From Aristolochia californica (taxonomy: Eukaryota; Streptophyta; Magnoliopsida; Piperales; Aristolochiaceae): a stretch of 64,000 nucleotides of DNA. The position numbers were made by a program, and so were the translations under genes. The stretch spans positions 56,717,314 through 56,781,313 of the forward strand of contig JARWKL010000001.1 in the NCBI GenBank assembly GCA_029961685.1, in the 5' to 3' direction. The notes under the pieces were generated by a model. It saw only the letters and a program-made list of their open reading frames with translations. It ran no database searches and was not told the DNA's origin. Positions 25,201-36,259 of the stretch are shown in pieces (position 1 is the first letter of the stretch; each line of letters starts with the position of its first letter).

Positions 25201-28200
25201 GGGGGTTGATTTTCTCCCCCATTATGTGCTGGATAGACACACTTTTCTGTTCTCTCTATTCTTCTTCTTTTTCTGTCCTTATCTTCTACAAATTTGTTTT
25301 TTTATAGTAGCATGGCTGTGAGCCGGTCGGACGATCTTCAATGAGTGCCTTTTTCTTCTCTTCAAGGTGTTTGACTTCTTTGGCTTCGGTCATTCGAATG
25401 CCTCATCGAACGGATGTTTCCAATGGTTCTCTTTTCATGGGCAGTTAGATTGTCTTGGTTTGGTCGAACGGCCTTCATAAGTCCCTCCTCTTTTCTTTAG
25501 TGCGGTCAGTTGATTTGTAGATGTGTACTCATATATCTTCTCTCCTGTTTGGTCAGAAGGGGGTTGTTTGGTTGGATAATTTTCAGTGATTTCTTCTTTT
25601 TTGCCTTCATTAGCTAGACAGGTTGGATAGATGGTTTTATTCCATCTAGTCGAACGGGTTTTGCTTGCTATGCTAATCTCTCTTGTCCGATCGGATGGTG
25701 CTGCTAGGCTAAATGGGCAATGTGCTTTCTAGCATGACTTGCTTATTCCATTTTTGTATGATGTTATGATGCTTGCGGACGGACTTTGCCAAGTCAAATG
25801 GATAAGTTGCCAGAAATTTTATTTGGGGTTTTTTGTGCTGCAAGATATTTTTAATGCACATTATTACTAAGTATTTGATATCATCAAAATTATCTCAATG
25901 AGAATATTAAGACCAACAAGAAATTTTTAGTTTTTCTAGAGCTTTGGTAAGGATGTGGCTAAGCAGATAGGTGGAGTTCATTCAAGTAGTTGCAACATTG
26001 CCACTCCTTGCAACATATTGAATGAAATGACAATTAACTTTTATGTGTTTAGTTAATTAGTCATGTGGTTACAGGTAATAAAAAAGATTGTTTCGTTGTG
26101 TCACCCCATCACCATAAGATCATTTGATTCGAAACTAAATCTAACCATGATATACTTGGCTTACATCAATTTACAAGAAGTGCATGCTATAGTCATATAC
26201 TCATCTTCAATACTAGATCTTGCTACAACAGTTTGCTTATTACTTTTCTTAGGTTATCAAATTAACGCCAACGAAGGTGTAATGTCCATAGGTTGACCTT
26301 GTATTGAATTTGGTATCAATATGATTTGCATTGGAGAACTCTTTTATATCTGGATGTTTGTGTAATTTGTAGTACAACCATTTCCAAGAGCTCCTTGTAA
26401 ATTTGTAAACCACTTCTAGATGTACTTATGGGCAGTTGCCTTAAACTGACTCACTTCCCCCATTGCATGTGAAATGTCAAGTTTCCTAACTGTTTGACAT
26501 ATTATTTTCCAACCAGTTTTCTTTACCAAGTCCAATCATTTAGAACTATGCTTTGATCATCATGAAGGCAAGTGTTAGTTCCTTGGCTAGTCTCTGAGAA
26601 GTCCAGTTTCTTGCAATTTGTTTGTGACATTTTTTTGGTAACAAAATCACACCTGACTTCTTGCTACCTTAATACCTAGAAAATATCGTAAGATTCTCAA
26701 ATCTTTCATTTGAAAATGACTCTTCAAATAATTTATAACTTCCTCTATTCCTTTTCTATCACTTCTAGAGATTACTATATCATATACAAAAACAATCAAA
26801 ATAACCATAGTAAATATTCAACGAAGGACAAAACCGATGATCTACTTCATTATCCACAAAGCCAAAGGATAAGACTTCCTTGTTGAATTTTTCTAACTAA
26901 GCCCTTAGACTTTGTTTAAGGCCAGAAATAACCTTATTCAACTCACTCACCTTTTCAGCCTCCTTTTGAGCATATACCATACAGGTTGCTCCAGATAAAT
27001 CTCCTCATTGATATTTCTATATAGAAATGCATTTTTAAGATTCAGTTAGTATAACGACCACCTTTTATTACTTCAATAGATATGAGTATGTGGACTGAAC
27101 TTAGCCTCACTACTGGGAAAAAAATCTCAAAATAATCGACTCTATACACTTAAAGTGTATTCTTTTGTTACCAATCTTGCCATATACTTTTCTATAAACC
27201 ATCTGGATTATATTTAGTAATAGGAAGACCAGTACTACCCACGTTTGTCGGGACCTCAATACTCTCATCTCCTCTTCCATGGCATGTTTCTACTGTAGAC
27301 AATGCATCATCCTGAACCATTTTGGAAATCTTCCTCTGGTTTACTCTGCCCCCTTTGGTTATTGTGATTCCATGGTTTTTGAGTTGAATCTCTCCTTATT
27401 GGCTCAAAGTCCATGATGACAATTTCTAGGAGCCTTTAATAGATGAGGGCTATCTGGTGATTGAAGTCCCCTCATTGGCACCTCTGTACTTTTGATAAGG
27501 TCTCGGATTTGTGGGAACACCTAAACCTCTTGTAGACTCATATGCCTGCGGAAGTCCCCTCATTGGCACCTCTGTACTTTTGGCTAGGTCTCGGATTTGT
27601 GGGAACACCTAAACCTCTTGTAGACTCATATGCCTGCGGTACCAGCCACCTAACTGTCGGCTAGGAGAGAAGCTATTGACGGCACCTTACATGGGAAACT
27701 TTAATCAGTTGTTTAGTTATTTTGTGTTCCTTTCACTGGTTATGCACCTTGTTTTGCCTTTTTCCCCTTTATGGTTGTGAAACATTTCTCCTTCTGGAGC
27801 TTCTGTACCTTCTCTTAATATTAACTCATTCAAACAGTTCTCAAATAAAAGGTGACGAGTATAGTACTTAAACAGTCTTTTCAGTAAAAGAAAATTTTGG
27901 TGGGCACTGATGGAACCTGTTTTCCATCCCTGTTTAGATGTTTAACTCCTCTTGACAAATCTTAGTGTGCCAACATGCCCATATGCATGTCTGGGACCTC
28001 CTTGATGGATATTATTGTGGTATTGTGATTCCCTATGGTGAACAATTATTCGTGAAATTTTTGGAGTTGTTCCTTTGTTTGGATGCTAGCTTAAATGTAT
28101 TTGATGATACGTAGTTGAGAACATTTCATGTTTGTATAATGGACATACTTTTATTGCTTTATGTTCTGATTCTCCACCAATCACAGACCAATATAAGTAG

Positions 28201-30141
28201 TCAGTAGCTACGGCAGTGTTGTTGTTTCTTCATTTGTAGTCTTTGAGTGTTAATCACGTTTCTTTTCTCATAAATGATCAACTGCCACTCAAATGTTTTT
28301 CTAATCACATTGTTATTGTGGTAACTGAGCTACTTTTACTCATCAACAGGTCACCATCTCCTGAAAAGCGTTTGAACTCTAGGTCGAGATCACCTGTGAA
28401 GTATCAGACTAGATTGAGGTCCCGCTCTTTCTCACCTACACGGTATTCCCGAGATCGTCGATCACCACCAAGATCTCGCCATCACTTCAGTGATCAGCGA
28501 ATATCTTACAGAGATTCAAGAGATGGCTATGGCAGGGGGGGGAGATGGGAGAGGGAAAAGGAGAGGGAGAGGGAGAGGGAGAGGGAGAGGCAAAGGGAAA
28601 GGGAAAGGGAAAGGGAGAGGGGAAAATCACGTGAGCACCACTCGAGGAGAAAGAAAAGTAGGAGCCCAAGTCCTCGAATGAGAAAATCATCTCGGGCTAG
28701 TTCGAGGTCCCCTAGTTATCATAGAGGAATTCGATCATCTCCTAGGCGAAATAGACTGTCCAGATCTAAATCTGCAGAAGGTAAAGATCATTCCAATGAT
28801 AGGAAAAATAGTCATGGGGCCCTCTCTCAACAAAATAGAAGGGTTAGATCAAAGTCAGCAGAAGATAGGGGTAATTCTTATGATACCAAAAATGCTCATG
28901 AGACTCCTAACCGGAGAAGGGATTCCAAATCCATAGAGCACAGGCTGCTGACTGATGATGTGGAGATTAATATCCCGGAGCTTCCCTCCAAACATGGTAA
29001 TCTCACTGAATCTAAATCACCAGAGACAAAATATTCTGATGATTCAGGAGATGTTATCCATGGGTCTGCTACAAAGAGTAGAAGGCACTCCAGATCAAAA
29101 TCTCCTGAAACTAAGCATCAATCTGATGTTGAAAGAGATTATGCCAGTGTGCCTACTCTAGAGCGCGGAAGGCACTCCAAATCTGAATCTCTTGAGGCTT
29201 CATATCTTTCAGGTGATGGCAAAGATCGTATCTGTGATTCACCTTCAAAAAGCAGCCGGGATTCCAGGTCCATCATCCTGGAGGTTAAGCATCACATGGA
29301 TGAGACAAAAGATGCTTGGGATACCGTTGCTGAAAACAAGAGGCACTCCACATCAGGTTCTTTAGAAGCAAAGAATCCATCTCATGAAACAAGAGATCAG
29401 GCTAATACACAATCTTCTAAAAATAGTAGGCAGTCAAGATCCAGGTCTCCTGAGGCTATGCTTCAGGTTAATGATAGAAAGAAAACACATGGGGCAGCTG
29501 CTAGAAGTAGGAGGCTGTCTAGTTCCACTTCTCCAAAGGCTAATTGTCATACTGGTGATACACGAGAAGATTCTCACACGGTCTCTTCTCTGAAGAAGAG
29601 ACACAACCGGTCTACGTCTCCTGAGACTGAACGTTATTCTGATTATAAGAAAGACAATCGGCGGAGTGGCTCTCATCGCAGAAGGCGTTCAAGATCTAAA
29701 TCCAGGGAGGGCAATTATCATTATATTGACATAAAAGACAGCATCGAGACCTCTCGGCACAGTGAGAAGTCAAGATCTAAGTCTCCTGAGGGCAGGTATG
29801 GTGCTCTGGCTGGAAAAGGTAGACAACAGTCTTCCTCTAAACGCAGCAAACGATCTAGATCTAAATCTCTTGAGGATAAGTACCGTTCTGATGGCAAACG
29901 AGATAAACACGGTAGCTCATCTCATCGCAGAAGGCGATCCAGATCTCCAGATGATATGTATCTTTGTGATGATAGGAAAGACTCAGGGAATCCTGAGAAG
30001 GTGAAGTCTAGGCACAGGAGGTCTGAGAACAGGAAGGAGATCAAAGCACTAGGTCTTGCATCCAGGGATTCAAGGAAACGAAAGGAAGTTGGAATTACTG
30101 AATCTTCTCCCACGGCACATATGAAGAGCTCCTCAGAATAG
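19279..30141 (+). CDS. IRR: IRR-like SR-related RNA-binding protein (filamin, CCCH, RRM, RS; 3 exons, 1088 aa)
   Basis: Exons 19279-20242, 20968-21478 and 28350-30141 join in phase (964, 511 and 1792 bases). Start is MADRVTTVSRPIWMKQAEEA. Domains in order: Ala/Lys-rich N terminus; filamin/Ig-like repeat at about 73-175; CCCH finger C243-C251-C256-H260; Ala/Gln-rich linker; RRM at about 336-405 with RNP2 LQVSNL and RNP1 KHFAYIEY; Met/Gln-rich stretch; RS domain from about residue 492 to the end, including an Arg-Glu run and 15 copies of a 28-residue module. This order matches plant IRR (Arabidopsis At3g23900 as I recall it), linked to splicing of defence transcripts. It is probably a nuclear splicing regulator. 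An alternative exon 1 donor at 20230/20231 also keeps phase and would drop four residues. Intron 2 (6.9 kb) is TE-filled. Confidence 0.88.
20243..20967. other. IRR-like intron 1, nothing recognised
   Basis: AT-rich intron ending CTAATTTAG. The reading frame of exon 1 stays open for 17 codons past the donor and ends at 20295, so intron retention would give a truncated protein with the filamin and CCCH parts but no RRM or RS domain. Confidence 0.5.
21479..22470. other. Left part of IRR-like intron 2, nothing recognised
   Basis: AT-rich. A T run followed by a GT dinucleotide repeat lies at about 22246-22277. No coding or element ends seen. Confidence 0.4.
22470..23860. other. GC-rich block of unknown origin in IRR-like intron 2
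   Basis: The block stands out from the surrounding AT-rich intron by its many C and G words. Open stretches occur on both strands (minus 22606-23073, plus 23131-23826), but none matches a family I recognise. Proline/threonine-rich reading on the plus strand (about 23170-23380) resembles the linker between integrase and reverse transcriptase in some copia elements. The block runs directly into a copia reverse transcriptase relic at about 23860, so it may be that element's own upstream part or a captured gene fragment. Confidence 0.45.
23860..25320 (+). mobile_element. Decayed Ty1/copia element (plus orientation) in IRR-like intron 2
   Basis: The relic has an RT start region with DGSIERYKAHVVAKRYTQ (about 23890-23960) and an RT middle region with frameshifts. 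The RNase H motif SSAEAQYRAMTHIVSE lies at about 24915-24962. An internal deletion then jumps to the 3' end of pol (TATATATGCTCCAGCTTG). The following stretch matches the LTR start of the second copia relic in cyclin C intron 3 (both have TAGTTTGGTCATTTT/TATTTTGGTCATTTT), so the two belong to one family. Confidence 0.75.
25310..25920 (+). repeat. Dispersed LTR-like repeat with recurring GTCGAACG-type words
   Basis: The segment has many spaced GGTCGAACGG/GATCGGATGG words. Its right part (about 25810-25910) matches 42140-42230: TGCCAGAA...ATTT, TTTTTTG.G.T.CAAG, TATTATTA, then AT..TCAAA. The shared end resembles the 3' end of an LTR. Family unknown. Confidence 0.5.
26040..27420 (-). mobile_element. 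Decayed Ty1/copia pol (minus orientation) in IRR-like intron 2
   Basis: Read on the minus strand from about 27200 down. The RT segment has ICSKEAEKVSELNKVISGLKQS, interrupted. Near 26790 the usual YVDD core is altered to FVYD. Next come YLKSHFQMKDLRILRYFLGI near 26700 and the RNase H motif KQTVVARSSIEDEYMTIAC near 26210. Stops and shifts break the frame throughout. No LTRs were found on either side. Confidence 0.75.
27463..27638 (+). repeat. Tandem duplication, two 88-bp copies
   Basis: Copies 27463-27550 and 27551-27638 both begin GAAGTCCCCTCATTGGCACC and end TCATATGCCTGCG. They differ only at TTGATAAGG versus TTGGCTAGG. The duplication is recent, in IRR-like intron 2. Confidence 0.9.
27639..28349. 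other. Right end of IRR-like intron 2, nothing recognised
   Basis: Intron sequence ending CATCAACAG at the acceptor of exon 3. The open frame extends upstream of the acceptor to 28243, but this is intron. Confidence 0.5.
28545..28625 (+). repeat. Coding GAGAGG/AAAGGG microsatellite (Arg-Glu run)
   Basis: Hexamer repeats GAGAGG with AAAGGG/AAAGGA variants sit in frame and encode an alternating Arg-Glu run, broken by one Gln, in the RS part of the IRR-like protein. A six-base unit keeps frame when copies are gained or lost. Confidence 0.9.
28765..30020 (+). repeat. 15 tandem copies of an 84-bp (28-residue) coding module in the RS domain
   Basis: In the translated RS domain the core S-x-S-[P/A/L]-E recurs about every 28 residues. 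Successive spacings are 28, 25, 29, 28, 29, 29, 28, 29, 28, 29, 28, 27, 28 and 28. Within each unit an Asp falls about 10-11 residues after the core, often followed by Lys/Arg-Asp, and the unit ends in Arg/Ser-rich residues such as RRHSR or RRRSR. At DNA level the copies are diverged but keep words like TCTCCTGA and AGAAGG. Confidence 0.85.
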
Positions 30142-33100
30142 GAAGAAGCCAAATAGTGGAATTTGGCTACTCAAAAGCTTTTAAAATAAGGACCTAAGAT
30201 TACTCTAGCTTTTATATATCATAATTGTGTTTGTGATTGGTCGCTTTTGCAGGCTATGAAGTGGGAACACTACATTTATGGCTGGCCAAGTATATTGTGA
30301 CATGAGTTTTGCCTCCAAATGAAAGTGAGATTGTCGCTGAGGTGCTCATCATTTCTCTGCATAGCATAAACTCAAAGTGCCAACTTTGCAGAGGTTTTTA
30401 AATTTCTGTCTCCATATGGCAATAAATGAGTGGACTTGCTTGTTATATCTTTTGTGACCCTTTAAGATTATCGTTTTTCCTGTGTCTTTGTGACATTGCT
30501 AAGATAACTATTTTCCTCTGTCTCCTTTTTTTTTTTTTCTCCTTTTTCCTTTTTTTTTTTTTATGGGCCACAGGATGCTGTTATATGAGGGACAGGAGTT
30601 TATTGTCTTCATTTTATATAAGTTGATCTTCTTTGCATTCATAACCTTCAACGGTGATGTTTGAGATGGCTAACCTGCACTATAGGTTAGTTTTGATCAG
30701 GATATATGGTGGTTATGCCTTCACACTTTAGATTCTCTAATTTCAATTTTTCTTATGTTGGTTGGCTAAATAGAATTGCGGGTTTTTATGATATGCCAAG
30801 CGTGTAGGCTCATAAATTGCCCTTGATGTTGTTATGGTCGCTTTCATTTCGAACATGTGCAGGTTTTTACATGGATCCCCTGTCTGGAGCTTATTCTGAA
30901 CAGCTTGGCATAGTCCATCATCTTTTATTTTTTGTCGAGGTATGCAGATCCGCTTAGTCTCAAAGTCAAAGTAAATGGGAGGTTTTCTGAGGAATGTCTA
31001 TGTGTCTGTCTTGTTCTTTTTTTCATTTGTTTAGCCTTTTCAATATTTCTTGGCTAAGTATACTACTAGACCACTGATAGACTCAGGCTTCAGTAGTCTT
31101 GGGCTTACCAATTCCCTATAGATTGTTAAATGTTAATATGTGGGGACCCTCTTTTTTCTTTTTGAATAGTGTTCAACAGTTTTGCTTATGCATGGACAGG
31201 ATTACTTTTACTTGTTGCAAAACTTAGTCGATTAATAAAGCTTTCCAGAGCAACTATAAATCCTTTTACAGAAAGATTGCTTCTTAGTCTTTATCTCATA
31301 TTTGACTATTGTCCTTTTCTGGATAATTATAAAAAAAATGTTGTCAATTTTTTTTATAATAATTATTATTTGAGTAAGTGATGGTTAGCCCAATCAAAAA
31401 AATAAAAAAAGGTGGCTCCACCTCTGCTTTATGTGCTGTAAACTGAATTCACTCTGACATCAATAAAAATGAATGTGGAGCAACATCATTAATAATGATA
31501 TTTCTCTTATGTTGGTAGTTCCTTTACTTGGGTGTGATTTTGTTAAGTTCTACATTGACGAAACTGTTTAATAATTTGATGTTAGCTGTTGTTAAACAAG
31601 TCTTAAGTGGTCTCAAATGATTCCTCTTATCTTCTTTTTTGTCAGTGCAACATCTTTTGTGTTCATTTCTGGTTCGTTTTTCGAATATCTGTGCGTCTAC
31701 CTGAATTATTATTGCTTTCTTAAATGATGCTTGTCAAATACTATTCATAATAAATTAATAATATTAACTTATAATAGGTTTTTAGTACTATTATGCATTT
31801 GGATATATATCTCAGAGAGACCAATATCTTCTGTATTGTGTATTTGCTCTAAAAAATTACATCCATTCCAAATGAGGGAAAAAAAAAATGAATGGGGATG
31901 AAATGGATTTGTTAATACCTTCTGTTCTTTATTTGGTGTCTGTTGATTCTTCTGCTATCTTCAACATATGATTGTGGGAAACTTTTGTACAGTTATAATA
32001 AATATACCACCTGAAATTGTTGGGTTGTTTTTTTTTTTTTTGTCTTTCTTTGCCACTTGTTTCAGTTGCTTTTCGTTATGGTAAACTATAGATGGGACAA
32101 GTCAAAAGCAGAAGCTCAGAGTTTGGTCCTTGAACCAGGTATGAAAAGCTCTGGAGCTCTGGTCCAATGTCTTCTTTGTTACCGAAAGATCGAAATTTTG
32201 GGTTTGTCTTAGTATCAAAGACGTTAGGGAGAATCCATTTTATGTTTAAGCCTGTGACGGCAAATATGAGCTGGTCTTGCTTTCATTAGTCAAAAGGTTG
32301 TTTATTTGTTACATAGAGAGTCCTCAATAAGTTAGGGGGTTATCACTTAAAACAGTAAAAAGAATTTACAAACATCTTCCGTCGGCATCTTGGCTGCAAT
32401 ATTGCATTCCTTTTCACCCTTGCTAGCCCTGTTCCATTTGATGTCTGTCACGTCTTAACCAAAGCTTCTGTAGAAAGATGGTTATACATTGCCAATTTTT
32501 TTGTTGTGATTATAGTTCTTTTTTCTTTATGTATATTTTGATGCGAGATCCTTTCTTGAACATATCTGGAACCATCTGCAACATAAATTAATTGATCTGT
32601 GCAAAGATCATGCAACGTAAGGGCCAAATCATTGCTTTGTTTGTGGAATTATGACATAATAAAGTCAGTCAAGGACAAGGATTTTTGCCTCTAAATCAGC
32701 TTTCTTACGCTTTTCAGGGGTGGATTCATTGAAATTACCTCGACAATAGTGTATTTGTATCTCTCTCTGGCTGTCATACACGCTAAACTTTAAAAAAATT
32801 ATCGTACGAGTTGAATACTTCCTACTTAAGAGTTGGTGATGAGCTTAGTACTTTTGAATTGCTTGCGGTGGCAGAGGAGTTTAAGAATTTGCAATAGAGC
32901 ATATTAATGTGTAATGGTTAGCTTAATAGATATAATAGAAAGAACAAATTTCTCCATCAATAGTGTTTATCTGGCAAGTTACAACATAGGATGTTGAAAG
33001 ACTTAAAAGGGTTGAACGATTGATCCTCTTTGAGGTTTTAGGTAAGAAAAAGTAATCATGAGCCAGCTAAAGAGGGAATTGATTAGAACAATTAAGGTAA

Positions 33101-33456
33101 AAGGTATCTTATGGTAATAAGTCGACTTATGAGTTAACAAGCATGGAGAATCTTGTGTTTGGTTTTTTATGCTTAACGAGCTTTATTCCGAGTTTGAATT
33201 CGAGTTAAGTTCAAGTAAAAATTGAATTTAAGTTGAGTTTGAGTGATTTGGATTAGTACCACCCCTAGTGGCTCCCTCCTATATCTACATTGTGAATACC
33301 TGAGTGGAGGTTTATGTATGCCTTAGCTTTTCATAGGTGTTGAAATAGTATTAGTGACATCTATTGTAATTAATTAATGAGTTGGAAGAGTTATAATGAT
33401 GATAGATTTTATGTTCATTTTCTTTTTACTCATTTACTAGAGTTTCAACCCTAAAA

Positions 33457-33596
33457 CTATAAGCATCAAACTATGGGGGAGGACACTAAAATTCGTGCTC
33501 TAATTCTTTACTTTCTCTATCTCCTTCTATAAGCATCAAACTATGGGGGTGGACACTAAAATTCGTGCTCTAATTCTTTACTTTCTCCATCTCCTT
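33457..33596 (+). repeat. Tandem duplication, two 70-bp copies
   Basis: Copies start at 33457 and 33527 with CTATAAGCATCAAACTATGG and continue through GTGCTCTAATTCTTTACTTT. They differ by only a few bases. Confidence 0.9.
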
Positions 33597-33683
33597 TCTT
33601 GCTTCATGTGCCTAGCCTTTTCTATTAAACTCTCTTCTTTCCTTTCCTCTTTCATTTCTTCAATGCCATTGATTGAATGGTCA

Positions 33684-33863
33684 AAGGGGGTACTCTTAGA
33701 TCTTTTCTCTTTGATGTCATTCGAATGAAGCCAGTCTCATCGGACTACCTTTTGTACTTGTGTTGTCTTAGTTAAGGGGGTACTCTTAGATCTTTTCTCT
33801 TTGATGTCATTCGAATGAAGCCAGTCTCATCGGACTACCTTTTGTACTTGTGTTGTCTTAGTT
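33684..33863 (+). repeat. Perfect tandem duplication, two 90-bp copies
   Basis: Copies 33684-33773 and 33774-33863 both start AAGGGGGTACTCTTAGATC and end TGTTGTCTTAGTT. I see no differences, so it is either very recent or an assembly artefact. Confidence 0.92.
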
Positions 33864-33956
33864 GGTGTCTGAAGAGGGTAGAGAATTGAGAAACAAAATA
33901 AAGTTTGGTGTAATCAAAGGCAAATAGATAAACACAAAGGAAGCGCAAGCACACAA

Positions 33957-35589
33957 CTAGGGGTGGCATTCAGCCGAGCCGAGCCGAGCCCGAACCTGCC
34001 TATATTCGAGACGAGCTTGAGCTTGAGTCGAGCCTAGACTCGAGCTTAAAATTGTTATCGAGTTCGAGCCTAATAATTTTAGCCGAGTTCGAGCCGACCT
34101 CAAGCTTCAACATTCATTTAATTATTTTCAAAAAATACAAGTCTCAAGTTCGTGCTCCAATATACATTTAAAATTTTTTAAAAAATACTTGTCAAATAAA
34201 TTATATATAAAATTATACATATATTTTACATAAAATTGGGAATAACCTCTACTTAAAACTGGGCATAAGGGTGGCATCGAATCCAGCTGAGTCAAAACTT
34301 TGTTCAAGCCGAGCGTGATTTAAATATTTTGAATTTGAGTTCGACCAACCTTAGCCTCGAACCTAAAATTGTAATCAAACTTGTGCCTACATTTAATACT
34401 CTATGTAAAATATATGTCAAATAAATTATATATAAAATTATGCATACATTTAAAAAAAAAAGAATGATAGGGGAGGTTGATGATTGAATTTCAATAATGG
34501 ATTAGAACGTACCAATATTAATTTTTTTACTCCAAATGTTGTCTAGCTTATTTTGGAATTTTTGAATCTAGCCATAAATTTACTATGGCCTCCTTAGTGT
34601 CCCTAGTTGAAAATTTATATTCTAGGAAAAACTAGAAATATTTTTCCTATGATACATATTTCCAAAAAAACCTATATAAATAGCATCCTATTACTATTAG
34701 TGATTTATTAAAAAATTACTAGAAATATTTTAAAATTTTCTTAGGAAAGTTAAATGGACCTCTTATTACCTCTTCTAGGGAAATAAATAAAAATTAATAA
34801 TTAATCTAATATATTACTGTACTTATCGATAAATTTTTAATCAAATAAAATGTCAAACACAAAATTACTATGAAAATTGCTTCATGCTAAAAATATTACA
34901 GCATTAACTATTATATACTTATTCAAAAAATTTCTATACGGTTTTCTAGTCCATCTTGGCAAGAAAATCTTACTTAGAAAATTATATGATGTTTTTAATA
35001 AGAATTATCAATTAGAAAAATGTTTACAAAAAACATAAGACACTAATAGTCCATAGAAACTTATTTCTACTATAATTTTAATTTTTTAATTTCTTTAAAA
35101 AAAAAATTCACTTTATGATCGCGCACATGCGAAATCATCTTCACGAGAGCGGGGGGGGGGGGGGGGGGGGGGGGTCTCTCCTTAACTTAGGTATTGGTTT
35201 TAGTTTTCCGTCGAGACAAGGAACGACGCTAAGGGAACCAGTGGTGCTGGCGAGGAACTTTCGTCGGGGATAATGGTTGCGATGGAGGCGGCGACGACAG
35301 ACGAGGGGGAAGAAATCAAGCGACGGCCACAGAATTGGTGGCGACGGAAAGGCAGAATCGGGGCGACGGAATGGCAGAAGGCGGCCACAATAGCGGCATA
35401 AGGAGCTCGGCGGTGACAAGGGGAGGAAGAATTTTTCCCCCTTCGCTCCGATCCCTGTTCCGACTCCCCCGAATCCCGCACCGATTCGTTAAATTAACGA
35501 GCTGGCTCGTGAGCTTTCGAGCCGAACCTCAATCTGATCAAGCTCAGCTCGAGCCATCGCGAACCCACTGGGTTTGAAGCCACCCCTAG
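33957..35589. mobile_element. Non-autonomous DNA transposon-like element with CTAGGGGTGGC ends
   Basis: The left end 33957-33967 reads CTAGGGGTGGC and the right end 35579-35589 is its exact inverted complement. Both subterminal regions are rich in GAGCCGAGC/CTCGAGC words (33973-34110 and 35515-35560). A second left-end-like segment (AAGGGTGGCATCGAATCC) begins near 34268, suggesting a nested or duplicated end. The interior is AT-rich until a run of 24 G (35151-35174), then a GC-rich stretch to about 35470. No transposase was seen. The ends resemble hAT-type elements, but no 8-bp target duplication is visible, so the class is uncertain. Confidence 0.6.
35151..35174 (+). repeat. Homopolymer run of 24 G
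   Basis: An uninterrupted G run of 24 inside the TIR element, at the border between AT-rich and GC-rich interior. Exact length is doubtful in any assembly. Confidence 0.9.
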
Positions 35590-36117
35590 TGGCGTGCTCT
35601 AAAAATACTTCAGGGAGGTTAATTTAATTGCCTACTGGCTTCCTTCTTAAGATGCCGAGAAGACTGCATCATGGATTGTTTTATCTTTATTTTAATCGAT
35701 GCGTATCAACAGTAAACTATTAATTTAATGGGAGGCTTTCAGAGCTGAATTATTTTGCTCGTTTCTCGTCTCTTTCGACGATTTCCTTTTTTGTTTATGT
35801 TCTGTCCTTTTCATCATTCATTTGGATTTTGGGTGGCTCTCTTCTGTTTTCTCTCTTCTTTCATTGAGTGATAGATCGCATCTGCAACTTGTAGCAACTT
35901 TATCAAACTATATCCAGTCCATACTTATCTTCGTCACCCTCAACTGTATCCCATCTCTCTCTTGCTTTCTGCTGCTGCTGTATCGAAGGAAGGAGGAAAG
36001 GCCAAGAACTTTAAACCAAATGGGTCTATTTTTCTTCGTATTTTGTCATTCAGCGTTGTATAGACGAGCTAACAAACGCAGGTTACCCTCATAATCAAAT
36101 AAAATAATATGAGCATG

Positions 36118-36259
36118 ACAGAAACGGAGAGAAGAAAACTGGATTTTTACAGAAAAAAAAAAAGGAGATTGAGATAGCAGAAACAGAAACAGAAACGGAG
36201 AGAAGAAAACTGGGTTTTTACAGAAAAAAAAAAACAGGAGATGGAGAGAGCAGAAAAAG
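36118..36259 (+). repeat. Tandem duplication, two 71-bp copies
   Basis: Copies start at 36118 and 36189 with ACAGAAACGGAGAGAAGAAA and continue through TTTTTACAGAAAAAAAA. A few bases differ. Confidence 0.85.

Larger units (their letters stand above)
30142..33956. other. IRR-like 3' region and intergenic DNA, no gene recognised
   Basis: The first few hundred bases are probably 3' UTR. The word TTTTGCAG at about 30245-30252 could be a 3' UTR intron acceptor. The rest is AT-rich with many T runs and no supported coding region. Two short tandem duplications lie at 33457-33596 and 33684-33863. A CCACCCCTAG word at 33259-33268 matches the end of the TIR element that follows. Confidence 0.45.
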
